Shown: positions 1-9,286 of the stretch, piece after piece
How positions within the stretch are numbered: position 1 is the first letter of the stretch
Layout of the letters: each line of letters begins with the position of its first letter
Origin: Thalassotalea nanhaiensis
GTDB lineage: Bacteria > Pseudomonadota > Gammaproteobacteria > Enterobacterales > Alteromonadaceae
Direction: 5' to 3'
Length of the DNA stretch: 64,000 bases
Assembly: GCF_031583575.1 (NCBI RefSeq)
Contig: NZ_CP134146.1
Span: forward strand, 2,604,001 to 2,668,000
Notes under the pieces: generated by a model
The model's input: only the letters and a program-made list of their open reading frames with translations
Told to the model about the DNA's origin: nothing
Databases searched by the model: none
Translations under genes and position numbers: made by a program

Positions 1-1199
1 AGATAGATATTAGATAACAATACATCGTAAGGAAGCTGACTAATTAACACATTAAAGCGCGGAAAATTTCCACTGGCAATGATTGTATTACCATGCTCTT
101 CCAATATTGCGACCGCACTTTGGTATTGCTCTGCTTTGATGCAATGATCAACAGCCTCTAGAAAAATGTGATTAGATAAATACCAGTTGGCGCATCGTTG
201 GTGTAAATCTTTAATATCATCGCGGTTGTGAATGCTGAGTTGCTGATATAAATAATCTTTTAATAGCGGCTGTAATGCAAACCACTCAAACCGTTCAGTA
301 AGATTTTTTTTATGAAGCCTCATCACCGGAAATTTTTTAATTACGTTTGCTGAAAAATCCGACGAATCGGTGATGGTATCGATTAATTGCTCACATAAAA
401 AATCACTAATGGAAATCAAAAGCAAGCAGTGCTTTTCTTGCTCAGATAAACCAACAAAAATTTCTTCAAGAAAATATGCAGCCAAATTTTCTTCATTTGT
501 AGAGCCTGTTGTCCAATGTGATAAATTTTTATGCATGCTAATAACTGCGGGCCAACCGCCTGTCATGCTAAAGACATTGGAGACTTCATCAGCAGTTAAC
601 AACCGCTGATTAAATTTTTCAAAATATTGGAGGATTTCATTTTCAGTAAAAGCCAGCTCGTGAGCTTTTAGTTTGCAAACCTTTTCTGCGACATAAGCTT
701 TGGCTATAGGGAAAGGTAAATCGATTCTACTGGCAATAACAACGTTGATCTTTTCTGAGCTGTTTACGATTAATTGCTGGAAAAAATCAGCAATAACCCT
801 ATTATGAATATTATGAAAGTCATCAAAAAATAAAAACACCGGTTTATTACAGCTTTGTAACTCAGAAATAATTTGATAGACAAAACTCAGTTGTGAAATA
901 TTTTCATCATAGAAAAGTCCATCATTTACCAACCCTTGAGCCTTTAATGAGTCGATAAAATAACTAAAGAAAAACTCTGACTTATTATCGTCACTATCAA
1001 GACTGGTCCAAACAACTAGCCCTGATTGTTGCAATATATGGTTAGCATAATCGATCATCAAATAGCTTTTACCATAGCCCGCGGGCGCTTTGATAAACAA
1101 AAACTTGGCTTGCCCAGATAAAGAAATGTCTATTTGCTCTATTAAACGAGTTCTTCTATACAACTTTACTGGTTTAATAGGAACTACATATTTTTGCAT
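1..1199 (-). CDS. MalT-like (LAL) LuxR-family ATP-dependent regulator, 3' part outside window
   Basis: The reverse strand is open from an ATG at 1199 to base 1, about 400 residues, and runs off the window. The protein begins MQKYVVPIKPVKLYRR and has a Walker A motif APAGYGKSYL near residue 40. A Walker B-like FLFFDDFHN follows near residue 127, then ASRIDLPF and the helical arm typical of the STAND NTPases of MalT, AlkS and similar regulators (TGGWPAVI, LFHR-type repeats). Family knowledge predicts a TPR-like sensor and a C-terminal LuxR helix-turn-helix, but both would lie outside the window. It sits directly downstream of a catabolic cluster on the same strand and is a plausible activator of it; that is inference. 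It has no strong Shine-Dalgarno, so the start is less certain than the reading frame. Confidence 0.82.
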   Translation of the reverse strand, partial: MQKYVVPIKPVKLYRRTRLIEQIDISLSGQAKFLFIKAPAGYGKSYLMIDYANHILQQSGLVVWTSLDSDDNKSEFFFSYFIDSLKAQGLVNDGLFYDENISQLSFVYQIISELQSCNKPVFLFFDDFHNIHNRVIADFFQQLIVNSSEKINVVIASRIDLPFPIAKAYVAEKVCKLKAHELAFTENEILQYFEKFNQRLLTADEVSNVFSMTGGWPAVISMHKNLSHWTTGSTNEENLAAYFLEEIFVGLSEQEKHCLLLISISDFLCEQLIDTITDSSDFSANVIKKFPVMRLHKKNLTERFEWFALQPLLKDYLYQQLSIHNRDDIKDLHQRCANWYLSNHIFLEAVDHCIKAEQYQSAVAILEEHGNTIIASGNFPRFNVLISQLPYDVLLSNIY

Positions 1200-1294
1200 G
1201 CTTTTGATGTACCTAGATATTTAATGAAAAAACAAAGAATATTTACTTATTATTACCATAGCAGAAAATTTTTGCTAATTAATAAAATGAAAAA

Positions 1295-1317
1295 GGCGTA
1301 AAACAAAGTTTTACACC
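1295..1317 (-). terminator. Rho-independent terminator after acyl-CoA dehydrogenase
   Basis: GTAAAAC (1298-1304), a 3-base loop and GTTTTAC (1308-1314) form a stem with partial flanking pairs. On the minus strand it is followed by CCTTTTTC. It lies 32 bases beyond the stop codon of the acyl-CoA dehydrogenase and separates that gene from the MalT-like regulator. Confidence 0.6.
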
Positions 1318-1348
1318 AATTCGAAAATTATCTGAGATTAAGCTTTAG

Positions 1349-2629
1349 TTAGGTTAAGCCATGTTTGTCTTTAAAGATATTGCTTAACATAGTGCCACCT
1401 TTAAGACTTAACACATTGTTTTCACCGTCAGTGATCAACCCCGCACGAGCATCTCTAAACAGTTTCTCCAATGGGTATTCTTTAGTTAAGCCATTACCAC
1501 CAAACATTTGTAGAGCCTCACTGGTAACATCAACAGAAGTCTTGGTTACGAATGTTTTGGCTGTCGCTGAACCAAGTAAGTGCGGACCATTTGGACCATA
1601 GTTATAATTAAAGGCTCGATGAGCCATGGCACGACACGCTTCAACGTTGCGGAACATATCAAATAACCGTACACGAACACTTTGATGATTAATAATTACA
1701 CCGCCACCTTGTTTTCTTTCATGCACATAGTCTAATGCGTGCTCGTATGCAGCTCTTGCTATGCCTGTATAGGTGACGCTCATTTCCATGTTGCCAAAGG
1801 TTAATGAGCCGAAAAAGCTAGGATAAGCAGTGTCTTTACCAGCAATCACATAACTCATAGGCACACGTACTTCATCAAAGTATAATTCGCCTTGTGGTAA
1901 CGAGCGTAAGCCAAGCTTTTCTAATGGCAGGCCGCGAGAAAAACCAGGTAAATCAAATGGGACAAGTACGCCGACATAATGAAGGCCCCCGTCTTCACGA
2001 TAGATACCATCACCATAATCACATTGAGTATACATTAAGCCACATTCGGCCAAAGGTGCGCCAGAAACCCATGCAGAGGTTTGCCCTGAGATCACCAGTT
2101 CATCGCCATCAACACGGGCAATCAAGTTACCTCGACCATGTTTTGAACCAGGTATTGATTCTGTTTTATCAATATCCAAAACATCACTGCCTCTGTCAGG
2201 TTGTGTGCCAATCCAACAGCCGCGTAAATGGGCAAAGCGCTCTATAAGCTCTGCTTTACCGGTACTTACAGCAGTAATCGCGGCAAAGTGAGTTACCATT
2301 GATAAAAGTGTTAATCCAGCGTCCCCCCAAGCAAACTCTTCAAGAATAATAGGTAAAATCCGAGCTTTTTCTTCATTGCTCATACCGCCAATGGCTTCTA
2401 GATCAAAAATGCCAGATTCATCCAACTTTTGATAAAATTCCCATACAGGAGAATCTTCAGAAACCGCTTGTTCAGCGGTTAACTTATCCATTTTTTCACC
2501 AATTGGGCGCATGATATCTTCGGCAAAACGATGTGCAACTTCCTGAATGGCTAACTCTTCTTCGCTCATCATACCTTCAAGCCCAGTAAGACCAAGCTTA
2601 GGTAGAGGCACGTCATCAAATACAAACAT
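1349..2629 (-). CDS. Acyl-CoA dehydrogenase family protein
   Basis: 426 residues, the usual size for a FAD-dependent acyl-CoA dehydrogenase. The N-terminal helical domain covers about 20-135. The middle beta domain carries the WIGTQPDRGSD region (a variant of the usual MTEPxxGSD flavin motif) and LPLEKLGLRSLPQGELYFDEV. The C-terminal helical domain has ALQMFGGNGLTKEYPLEKLFRDAR. Where many family members have YEGT with the catalytic Glu, this protein has LITDGENN, so the base is either Asp, the shifted Glu, or elsewhere. Expected role: alpha,beta-desaturation of an acyl-CoA, with electrons passed to ETF. A TCACCC-N4-GGGTGA palindrome lies 66 bases upstream of the ATG. The substrate cannot be told from sequence. 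Confidence 0.9.
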   Translation of the reverse strand: MFVFDDVPLPKLGLTGLEGMMSEEELAIQEVAHRFAEDIMRPIGEKMDKLTAEQAVSEDSPVWEFYQKLDESGIFDLEAIGGMSNEEKARILPIILEEFAWGDAGLTLLSMVTHFAAITAVSTGKAELIERFAHLRGCWIGTQPDRGSDVLDIDKTESIPGSKHGRGNLIARVDGDELVISGQTSAWVSGAPLAECGLMYTQCDYGDGIYREDGGLHYVGVLVPFDLPGFSRGLPLEKLGLRSLPQGELYFDEVRVPMSYVIAGKDTAYPSFFGSLTFGNMEMSVTYTGIARAAYEHALDYVHERKQGGGVIINHQSVRVRLFDMFRNVEACRAMAHRAFNYNYGPNGPHLLGSATAKTFVTKTSVDVTSEALQMFGGNGLTKEYPLEKLFRDARAGLITDGENNVLSLKGGTMLSNIFKDKHGLT

Positions 2630-2694
2630 ATTTTCTCTTTAAATTATTGAATATTACTATGCTTTAAACCTAATCCTTTTAGTAACGTTCAGAA

Positions 2695-2710
2695 TCACCC
2701 GGTAGGGTGA
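2695..2710. promoter_or_regulatory. Palindromic operator candidate, site A
   Basis: TCACCC GGTA GGGTGA: perfect 6-base arms with a 4-base spacer. It is 66 bases upstream of the acyl-CoA dehydrogenase start and downstream of the hydrolase stop. It belongs to a set of seven such sites in this window, nearly all in front of CoA-metabolism genes. Confidence 0.65.
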
Positions 2711-2756
2711 TATTTAGTAAGAAAAATAAAAATAGGTGAGATTTTTGATTAATATT

Positions 2757-3560
2757 TTATTTTGTTTTTGCAACAAAATCTCGGATTAATTTCGGCCAAT
2801 GTTGAAGTTCAGAATAACCTTCAGCAATATGAAGTGTTGAATTAGGCAATACTCGGTGTAATTCAGTTGCCGTTTCAAGCGGGTGGCTTGGATCACCGGT
2901 CCAAGCCAGAATAAGTACAGGTATATCAATAGACATTAGCTCTTCTTTAGCTGGTAAATCAGTCAAAGCGGCTCCTTTGAAAAGGCTTAATAACGTCCTT
3001 CTTTTTATCAGTTTCAGCCCTGCAAATACTCCGTTAACACGCTCTTTCTTAGCTTCAACTAACCACTTTGGTAATAAACGTTCGGGGTTTCTAGCCATGA
3101 GTTTTGCTAAAATACGCCCACCAAGTAACCCGCCAAGCTTTGCTAGTTTATGGTAAAAGTTTACTTGCTCAGCTCTGGTATCCCAGGCAGTCGGAGGATT
3201 CATCAGGATCATGCCCTTTATTCGATGTGGGGCAAGCATAGCGGAGTAAATAGTAGTAGCACATCCCATGGATTGCCCTCCGGCAAAAAACTTGTCTATT
3301 TCTAATGCATTAGCAACGGCTAACATATCATTTGCCAAATTATTCCAACAATAGTCATTAGGTGAAAACGAAGCTTCAGTTTTGCCATGTCCTCTAGCAT
3401 CATACCGTACAAGCCTTGCTTCGGTTTCTAGCTTGTGCCAATCAAATATATCCAATAAGTTTTCACTCTCAATACTCGCTGTTAAGCCATGCCCCCATAC
3501 CAACGGTACACCCTCGCCATTAATTTCAACATTAAATTCTAAACCATTTATATTCATCAA
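2757..3560 (-). CDS. Alpha/beta-fold hydrolase
   Basis: 267 residues with the alpha/beta-hydrolase signature. An oxyanion region VWGHGLTAS lies near residue 22, RYDARGHGKTE near 53, and the nucleophile elbow GGQSMGC near 94-100 gives Ser97 as the nucleophile. An acid in LILAWTGDPSHPL and a late His (QHWPKL) complete a credible triad. It has no signal peptide, so it should be cytoplasmic. It could be an esterase, a C-C bond hydrolase or a thioesterase acting on an intermediate of the neighbouring acyl-CoA pathway; sequence alone does not decide. It lies between the TonB receptor terminator and the acyl-CoA dehydrogenase, in the same orientation. Confidence 0.85.
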   Translation of the reverse strand: MMNINGLEFNVEINGEGVPLVWGHGLTASIESENLLDIFDWHKLETEARLVRYDARGHGKTEASFSPNDYCWNNLANDMLAVANALEIDKFFAGGQSMGCATTIYSAMLAPHRIKGMILMNPPTAWDTRAEQVNFYHKLAKLGGLLGGRILAKLMARNPERLLPKWLVEAKKERVNGVFAGLKLIKRRTLLSLFKGAALTDLPAKEELMSIDIPVLILAWTGDPSHPLETATELHRVLPNSTLHIAEGYSELQHWPKLIRDFVAKTK

Positions 3561-3592
3561 GACCTTCTTGAGTTACTTTAATTATTGGCAAT

Positions 3593-3633
3593 AAAAAACC
3601 ATCAAATTAGATAGATAACTTGATGGTTTAACA
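3593..3633 (-). terminator. Terminator-like hairpin after TonB receptor
   Basis: Inverted repeat AAACCATCAA ... TTGATGGTTT with a short loop, between the receptor stop (3704) and the hydrolase start. Read on the minus strand it ends in a T-rich run, so it fits termination of the thiolase/receptor transcript. Confidence 0.6.
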
Positions 3634-3703
3634 TGACTTTAGCTTAGTTAATCAAACAGCCAACAATGCTGCTAATTTACGTTCAAAGTAGCATTTCTAT
3701 CAG

Positions 3704-6103
3704 TTAGAAATTATAAGTACCTTGCACTGTCACAGTACGCGGCGCATCAGTATAACCAATGTAACCACCGGCTACTAATGGCGTGTCTAAGCCCGCTGAG
3801 AACGTTGTCTCATCAGTTAAGTTTTTGCCAATTAGCGAGACATCCCAAGTATCTTCAGCGGATGCCAGCGAAACGGTCATATTTACTTTACTGAACGAGT
3901 CTTGCTTTAAGTTTTCATCAAGATCACTATCTACGTAGTATTCATCAGAAAAGTTAACATTTAAACGTGCAGCGAACAATAAAGAGCTGCCAATTTCAGT
4001 CTCGTAGTCTAAGAAAATCGATGCTGAAATTTCTGGGGCAAATGGTGTTGTTTCACCTGTTAAGTCACAAACAGATTGCGGGTTAACAGGATCCTTCAGG
4101 ATTGGTGCCGTACATGGACCATTTGCATAATCATCATAAGTAGAGTCTAAAAATGACATAGAACCGCTTAATGTCCAGCTATCACTTAGCACGTATGCAC
4201 CATCAAACTCGATACCTTGCGTTGTTGATTCGGCGGCATTACCAACACTAAAGCCAGTACCTGTCCATGACGTTACTTGTAAGTTATCAAATTTGGTATG
4301 AAATACAGCCACGTTTAAGCGAGCCAAGCCATCAAGAAAATCAGATTTCAATCCTAATTCAAGCCCTAACGCTTCTTCATCTTCAAACACCATATCTTCT
4401 TCAGCCGCAGCTGTATCAGAGTTAAAACCACCGGCTTTAAAGCCCTCTTCAGCAGTAGCATAAAGCATCATGTCTTCATTAATGTCGTACTGAATTTTAA
4501 CTGAAGGGGTAAAATGCGATTCATCATAACTATCTGTGTATTCAGGTGTTTTAACATTAACACCTAGAGCTACCGCGGTAAATGCGCTGTTTGCATCTGC
4601 TGGAATTAAATTATCAAACGTATGATATAACTGTACTTCACCATGGGCGCTTTGACGGAAAACATCTTTTGTATCATCAGTGTAACGGCCGCCAACAGTT
4701 AACCTTAGTGCATCAGTAAAATGATAAGTACCTTGGAAGAACGCCGACAACGTTTCGGTTTCTTGGTTAAAGTTAGATACCCTGTCTAACGATTCTGGTG
4801 CAAATCCAATATCGGTAAAGCTTAAACCACCTAAAGCATCTCTAGGTGCGTTGTATGCAGGCATTAATGCAGGGGTGATTGACGCAACATCAATGTGAGT
4901 TGCTACATCCATTACTAAGTCTGAATCTGAGTAATAAATCCCGGTAATGTAATCAAAGCTGCCACCAAGTGAACTGGCAAATCGTATTTCATGACTGGTT
5001 TGATCAAAATCATGGTCATCAGTAGTATGTAAAAACGGGAACGGCATATAATCTAGATCTTGATGTTCAATTGACTCATAAGCACTATAACCGCCAGTAT
5101 AAGACAAAACCCCACCGGCCAAATCATAATCAATATTTACTGAAACATTATCTGCTTCTACGCCTCTAAATTCACCTTCATAGGCATTATCTGAACTACG
5201 GGTATCATCTAAATTGGTTTCAAAATCATCTTGAACCGAAGGAATAACAGCACCCAAGATAAACCCTGCTAACCCATCTAAAGGCTCTGCACTGATAAAT
5301 TGTGAGGTACTGCCAACACTTTCAGTTTCTGAGTTTTCTGCTTTAAAATGAACAGATAAGTCATCCGTTGGTTGCCAATGCAAAGATAAACGAACAATTG
5401 TTTCCTCTGACTGTGGCTCATCTCTATCTAAATTATTATTCACCATGTAACCGTCAGAAGAAGAATCTTTAACAGCTAAGCGATAACCTAACTCATCTGT
5501 TATACCTCCAGAAAGTACGCCTGTTAAGCCTTGGCTATTATATTCAGGTTCATATGCGGCAATAACTTTACCTTCAAAGTCTGAACCGGCTTCAGCTTTA
5601 GCTGTACTTAGGTTTAATGTACCAGCTATGGTGTTTTTACCAAACAAGATACCTTGCGGACCTCGCAAAATTTCAGCACGTTCCAGGTCTAAAAACGGGG
5701 CGCGAAATTGTTTACTTCTCCCCATGTAAATACCATCAATAAACATACCAACAGATTGCTCGAACGAGCGGTTATTACCAGAGCCAACACCACGCATAAA
5801 AATATTGGTATTGATCGCATTTTCAGAAATACTTAAGTTAGGCACATAATCAGAAATTTCAGATAAGTCCTGTATAGCTGATTTTTCAATTTTATCGCCG
5901 TTTATTGCAGTAATTGACATTGGCACTGATTGAACACTTTGTGAACGCTTCGTTGCCGTTACTTTGATGACTTCAAGACCTTTTAACTTTTCATCTTCGG
6001 CCACATCTGCCGCTTTAGCATTACTGGTGATAAAAAGTGTGGCACCAATAGCTAGTGCAAGTTTAGTCTTTCGTAAAGCCTGTGTATTGTTAATAACTTT
6101 CAT
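3704..6103 (-). CDS. TonB-dependent outer-membrane receptor
   Basis: 799 residues, typical of TonB-dependent transporters. It has a signal peptide (about 1-31, ending SNAKA), a TonB-box-like segment GLEVIKVTATKR near 43-54, a plug domain (VPMSITAING to RGPQGILFGKNTIAGTLN) and a 22-strand barrel ending in a C-terminal aromatic (GTYNF). No siderophore-specific or SusC-like domain is evident. Receptors of this subgroup, beside CoA-activating and beta-oxidation genes, commonly import hydrophobic or aromatic carbon sources; here that is inferred from context. It lies 100 bases downstream of the thiolase in the same direction and ends at a terminator, so it is probably co-transcribed with the thiolase. 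Confidence 0.93.
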   Translation of the reverse strand: MKVINNTQALRKTKLALAIGATLFITSNAKAADVAEDEKLKGLEVIKVTATKRSQSVQSVPMSITAINGDKIEKSAIQDLSEISDYVPNLSISENAINTNIFMRGVGSGNNRSFEQSVGMFIDGIYMGRSKQFRAPFLDLERAEILRGPQGILFGKNTIAGTLNLSTAKAEAGSDFEGKVIAAYEPEYNSQGLTGVLSGGITDELGYRLAVKDSSSDGYMVNNNLDRDEPQSEETIVRLSLHWQPTDDLSVHFKAENSETESVGSTSQFISAEPLDGLAGFILGAVIPSVQDDFETNLDDTRSSDNAYEGEFRGVEADNVSVNIDYDLAGGVLSYTGGYSAYESIEHQDLDYMPFPFLHTTDDHDFDQTSHEIRFASSLGGSFDYITGIYYSDSDLVMDVATHIDVASITPALMPAYNAPRDALGGLSFTDIGFAPESLDRVSNFNQETETLSAFFQGTYHFTDALRLTVGGRYTDDTKDVFRQSAHGEVQLYHTFDNLIPADANSAFTAVALGVNVKTPEYTDSYDESHFTPSVKIQYDINEDMMLYATAEEGFKAGGFNSDTAAAEEDMVFEDEEALGLELGLKSDFLDGLARLNVAVFHTKFDNLQVTSWTGTGFSVGNAAESTTQGIEFDGAYVLSDSWTLSGSMSFLDSTYDDYANGPCTAPILKDPVNPQSVCDLTGETTPFAPEISASIFLDYETEIGSSLLFAARLNVNFSDEYYVDSDLDENLKQDSFSKVNMTVSLASAEDTWDVSLIGKNLTDETTFSAGLDTPLVAGGYIGYTDAPRTVTVQGTYNF

Positions 6104-6204
6104 TAAATTCCTCTCCCAAGGTTACTTCTATTTTTGTCGTTGTTATTATTTTTATTTGATGTTTAATTGCTTAATGCATAAATATTGCTCATTTAGCATA
6201 AGAT

Positions 6205-7398
6205 TTACGTTGTTCTTTCAAAAATGTTGACAAAACCAGCGCTACCAATTCCTCCATTGTGTTGTAAAGCAATTCTGGCGTTTTCAACTTGTCGTTGACC
6301 ACACTGCCCTCTTAGCTGCTTAACTAGCTCTGTTATTTGTGCAAGTCCGGTTGCTCCTAATGGATGGCCTTTTGCCATTAGCCCACCAGATGGGCCGATA
6401 ACAACTTTGCCACCGTAGGTATTCTGTCCTTCTAGAATAAATTTTTCTAAATCATGATCAGCACAAAGCCCCAATGCTGAATAGGTGAATACTTCATTAC
6501 TGGTAAAGCAGTCGTGTAATTCGATAACATCAATATCATCAGGACCAACTCCAGCACTCTCATAAGCTTGCTTACAAGCTTCTTGACTAAGAGCACCAAA
6601 AGTTACATCCAAGACATTTGATTCAAAGTATTGTGGTTTATCACTACACCAACTTGAGCCTTTTAATGTAATATTGATATCTAGGTTATGTTTTTTGGCA
6701 AATTCTTCACTACAGACAATCACGCTGGCAGCACCACAACTTGGCGGGCAAGCAAACAGCTTACGCAAGCCACGATAAAGCGGTGGTTGCTCTAAAACTT
6801 GCTCAATTGTTAATGGTTCACGATAAATTGCGTAAGGATTAAATTCGGCGTGTTTTCGGGCTTTTACCGCGATACTTGCCAACGCTTGTTCGCTAATACC
6901 GTAGTCGTTCATTAAAGCTTCAGCTTGGCAACCAAACATTAATACTGCCGGTGGCAATTGCGCTTCTTGCAGGTCAAGGCTCATCAAATTAACAATGGCA
7001 TCGGTATGGCGTTGCAGCGGACTTGTTCTGTCTGGATACATCATTTCGATTGCACCCGGCGCCATTTGTTCAAAACCTAATGCCATAACACATTCTGAAA
7101 TACCGTATTCAATCGCTTGTGCTGCCAAGGCAAACGCAGTAGAGCCACTGGCGCAGTTATTGTTTACATTGGTCACAGGAATACCACTCATGCCTATACC
7201 ATAAAGTGCAGCTTGTCCTGAGCAGCTATCGCCTTGCACATAGGAGGTAAATGCTTGCTCGATTAAAGAATAATCTAAGCCCGCATCAGTTAATGCTTCT
7301 CTTCCCGCATTGGCCCCCATCACCTCGTAACCGTCACTTCGACCAGGCTTTTTAAATGGAACCATCCCTACTCCACAAATTACTACTTTTCTAGCCAT
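6205..7398 (-). CDS. SCP2/SCP-x type thiolase (lipid-transfer-protein family)
   Basis: 397 residues, a full-length thiolase-fold protein of the SCP-x group. The nucleophilic Cys is C82 in NNNCASGST. A HDCFTSNE motif lies near residue 295, GLMAKGHPLGATG near 345 and QHNGGIG close to the C-terminus. Family members cleave 3-ketoacyl-CoAs, often branched or sterol side chains, or act in retro-aldol reactions with DUF35 partners; no DUF35 gene is seen here. It begins a transcript separate from the upstream acyl-CoA synthetase, because a strong terminator lies between them, and has its own palindromic operator 135 bases upstream. Confidence 0.9.
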   Translation of the reverse strand: MARKVVICGVGMVPFKKPGRSDGYEVMGANAGREALTDAGLDYSLIEQAFTSYVQGDSCSGQAALYGIGMSGIPVTNVNNNCASGSTAFALAAQAIEYGISECVMALGFEQMAPGAIEMMYPDRTSPLQRHTDAIVNLMSLDLQEAQLPPAVLMFGCQAEALMNDYGISEQALASIAVKARKHAEFNPYAIYREPLTIEQVLEQPPLYRGLRKLFACPPSCGAASVIVCSEEFAKKHNLDINITLKGSSWCSDKPQYFESNVLDVTFGALSQEACKQAYESAGVGPDDIDVIELHDCFTSNEVFTYSALGLCADHDLEKFILEGQNTYGGKVVIGPSGGLMAKGHPLGATGLAQITELVKQLRGQCGQRQVENARIALQHNGGIGSAGFVNIFERTT

Positions 7399-7532
7399 TA
7401 CTTATCCTGTCATGCCAAATATCAGTGTTGTAAAAATCAACTTGTTTTAACGGCTTATTTATTAATAAATCAGTCGTTAATTACAATTAATTACCTTTGT
7501 AAATAAGCTAATGCTTAATCAATCACTGTGAT

Positions 7533-7548
7533 TCACCCTATCGGGTGA
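7533..7548. promoter_or_regulatory. Palindromic operator candidate, site B
   Basis: TCACCC TATC GGGTGA: perfect arms, 4-base spacer, 135 bases upstream of the thiolase start. Same motif as sites A and C. Confidence 0.65.
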
Positions 7549-7655
7549 TATTGTTATTTTTTTATTAATCAGATTAATATCCATCTATATCAATGAGTTA
7601 AAATTGAAATACAAACTATCTAAAAGTGTTTTTATAAAAAAAAAGCAAAAAAAAA

Positions 7656-7674
7656 GGTCACTAATAAAGTGACC
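7656..7674 (-). terminator. Rho-independent terminator after acyl-CoA synthetase
   Basis: GGTCACT, a 5-base loop and AGTGACC. On the minus strand the stem is followed by an uninterrupted run of nine T, a T-rich stretch that continues past the next GC. It ends the reductase/acyl-CoA synthetase transcript. Confidence 0.85.
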
Positions 7675-7718
7675 CATTGCATTTGTTAAAAACTAGTTAA
7701 GCATCAATAAATAAACAG

Positions 7719-9275
7719 TTAATTAACCATGCGATTTTCGCTGTTCCAATACTTTTTACGAATTTCAGTTTTTAATACTTTACCAGCAGGACTACGTGGT
7801 AAATCGTCGACAAAATCGATAGATTTAGGCGCTTTTACACTGCCTAATTCTTGTTTAACCAAATTAATTAAGGTTTGCTCTTCAATGATGCTACCCGGTT
7901 TGCAAAGTACGATAGCTTTTACAGCTTCACCCCACTTTTCATCGGGAATACCAATTACCGCGCATTCTTGCACTTCAATTTGAGAGTTAAGTACTTGCTC
8001 AATTTCATTTGGGAATACATTAAAGCCACCGGTAATGATCATGTCTTTTTTTCGATCAACAATTTGGATATAACCATCTTTATCCATAACACCGACATCA
8101 CCAGTATGAAGCCAACCATCTATTTGAGCTTCTTGCGTTGCTTCTGGGTTATTGTAATAACCAGGATTAACAATATCGCCTTTGACACAAATTTCTCCAG
8201 CCTGCCCCATAGGTAGTGGTTTATTATCATCGTCCATAATTGCGACTTGATTTAAAACACAGGGACGACCGACAGTTTTCAGTCTGTCTTCATTAATTGA
8301 ACCATCAGGGTTTATATAATCCCACGGCGCTTTTGCACAAATTGCCGCTGGAGCTTCTGATTGCCCAAACACCTCGGTCATAACTGGACCAAAAACCTTT
8401 ATCGCTTCTTTTAATTTTGATAAAGAAACCGGCGCAGCTGCTACGATAAAATGTTGTAGTGATGAATAGTCATATTTACTTACATCCTCGTGTGCCAGCA
8501 TCATATACATAACAGTTGGCGGTAGGAAAAAGTGGGTAATTTTATGTTGCTCAATAACCTTTAAAATTTCACCGGGATCAACGGCTGTCATAATAGTGTT
8601 AGTACCACCACGGGCAAAGTGCATAGCGCCCATAAGACCAGCAGAATGAGTCATTGGCGCGACCACTAAATGATTAGTGTTATCATAATAATTGAAATGC
8701 GCATAAAAATTGGAAAACATCGTTTCCAATGCTTTATTTGACATCATAACGCCTTTCGATTTACCGGTAGTACCGCCAGTTGGGAAAATGGCCATAATGT
8801 CAGAATCATTGCCTTCGCCCATTTGATGATGCTCATCGGCAGATACTAACCAGTTTTGCAAATTTTCACCATCAAGGTCTTTATCAATACAAACAATTTG
8901 TTTTAGGTTTGGCGCATCATGAGCAATGGCTAACGCTTCATCTTCATAACTGGAATGAAACATTAATAAATCGCCATCAAAACGATGCAGTAAATCAGTA
9001 TTTATCTCAACCGGGTTACGCGGGTTTACTGGCAGCCATACCGCCTCGGCGCGAAACAAACCAATTAAGCATTCAAAAGCAATATTTGAATTAGGTCCTA
9101 AAATACCTATTTTGGTGCCTTTACCGAACCCTTGTAGAGTAAGTGAACTTGCAAGCTTATGGCTAAATTCAAGAACCTGTTTATAGGTTCTCTTTTCACC
9201 AGTTGTCAATTCATGAAAGGCAATATTATCAGGGTATAATGCTGCGCCCTGATCAAAAAAATCAATAATACGCAT
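7719..9275 (-). CDS. AMP-binding acyl-CoA synthetase
   Basis: 518 residues, a member of the ANL (adenylate-forming) superfamily. The phosphate-binding motif FPTGGTTGKSKG lies near residue 165. GQSEAP occupies the A5 position, WLHTGDVG with DRKKDMIITGG is the A7/A8 hinge, and the C-terminal SPAGKVLKTEIR carries the catalytic Lys of A10. Role: ATP-dependent activation of a carboxylic acid to its CoA thioester, the entry step for the dehydrogenase and thiolase beside it. It starts 11 bases after the reductase gene, so the two form one operon. Chain length or ring specificity cannot be read from sequence. Confidence 0.92.
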   Translation of the reverse strand: MRIIDFFDQGAALYPDNIAFHELTTGEKRTYKQVLEFSHKLASSLTLQGFGKGTKIGILGPNSNIAFECLIGLFRAEAVWLPVNPRNPVEINTDLLHRFDGDLLMFHSSYEDEALAIAHDAPNLKQIVCIDKDLDGENLQNWLVSADEHHQMGEGNDSDIMAIFPTGGTTGKSKGVMMSNKALETMFSNFYAHFNYYDNTNHLVVAPMTHSAGLMGAMHFARGGTNTIMTAVDPGEILKVIEQHKITHFFLPPTVMYMMLAHEDVSKYDYSSLQHFIVAAAPVSLSKLKEAIKVFGPVMTEVFGQSEAPAAICAKAPWDYINPDGSINEDRLKTVGRPCVLNQVAIMDDDNKPLPMGQAGEICVKGDIVNPGYYNNPEATQEAQIDGWLHTGDVGVMDKDGYIQIVDRKKDMIITGGFNVFPNEIEQVLNSQIEVQECAVIGIPDEKWGEAVKAIVLCKPGSIIEEQTLINLVKQELGSVKAPKSIDFVDDLPRSPAGKVLKTEIRKKYWNSENRMVN

Positions 9276-9286
9276 GGTATTTCTCC

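Noticed and set aside
370-609. Plus-strand open frame of 79 codons
   Set aside because: It is a shadow of the minus-strand MalT-like gene, which has the conserved motifs.
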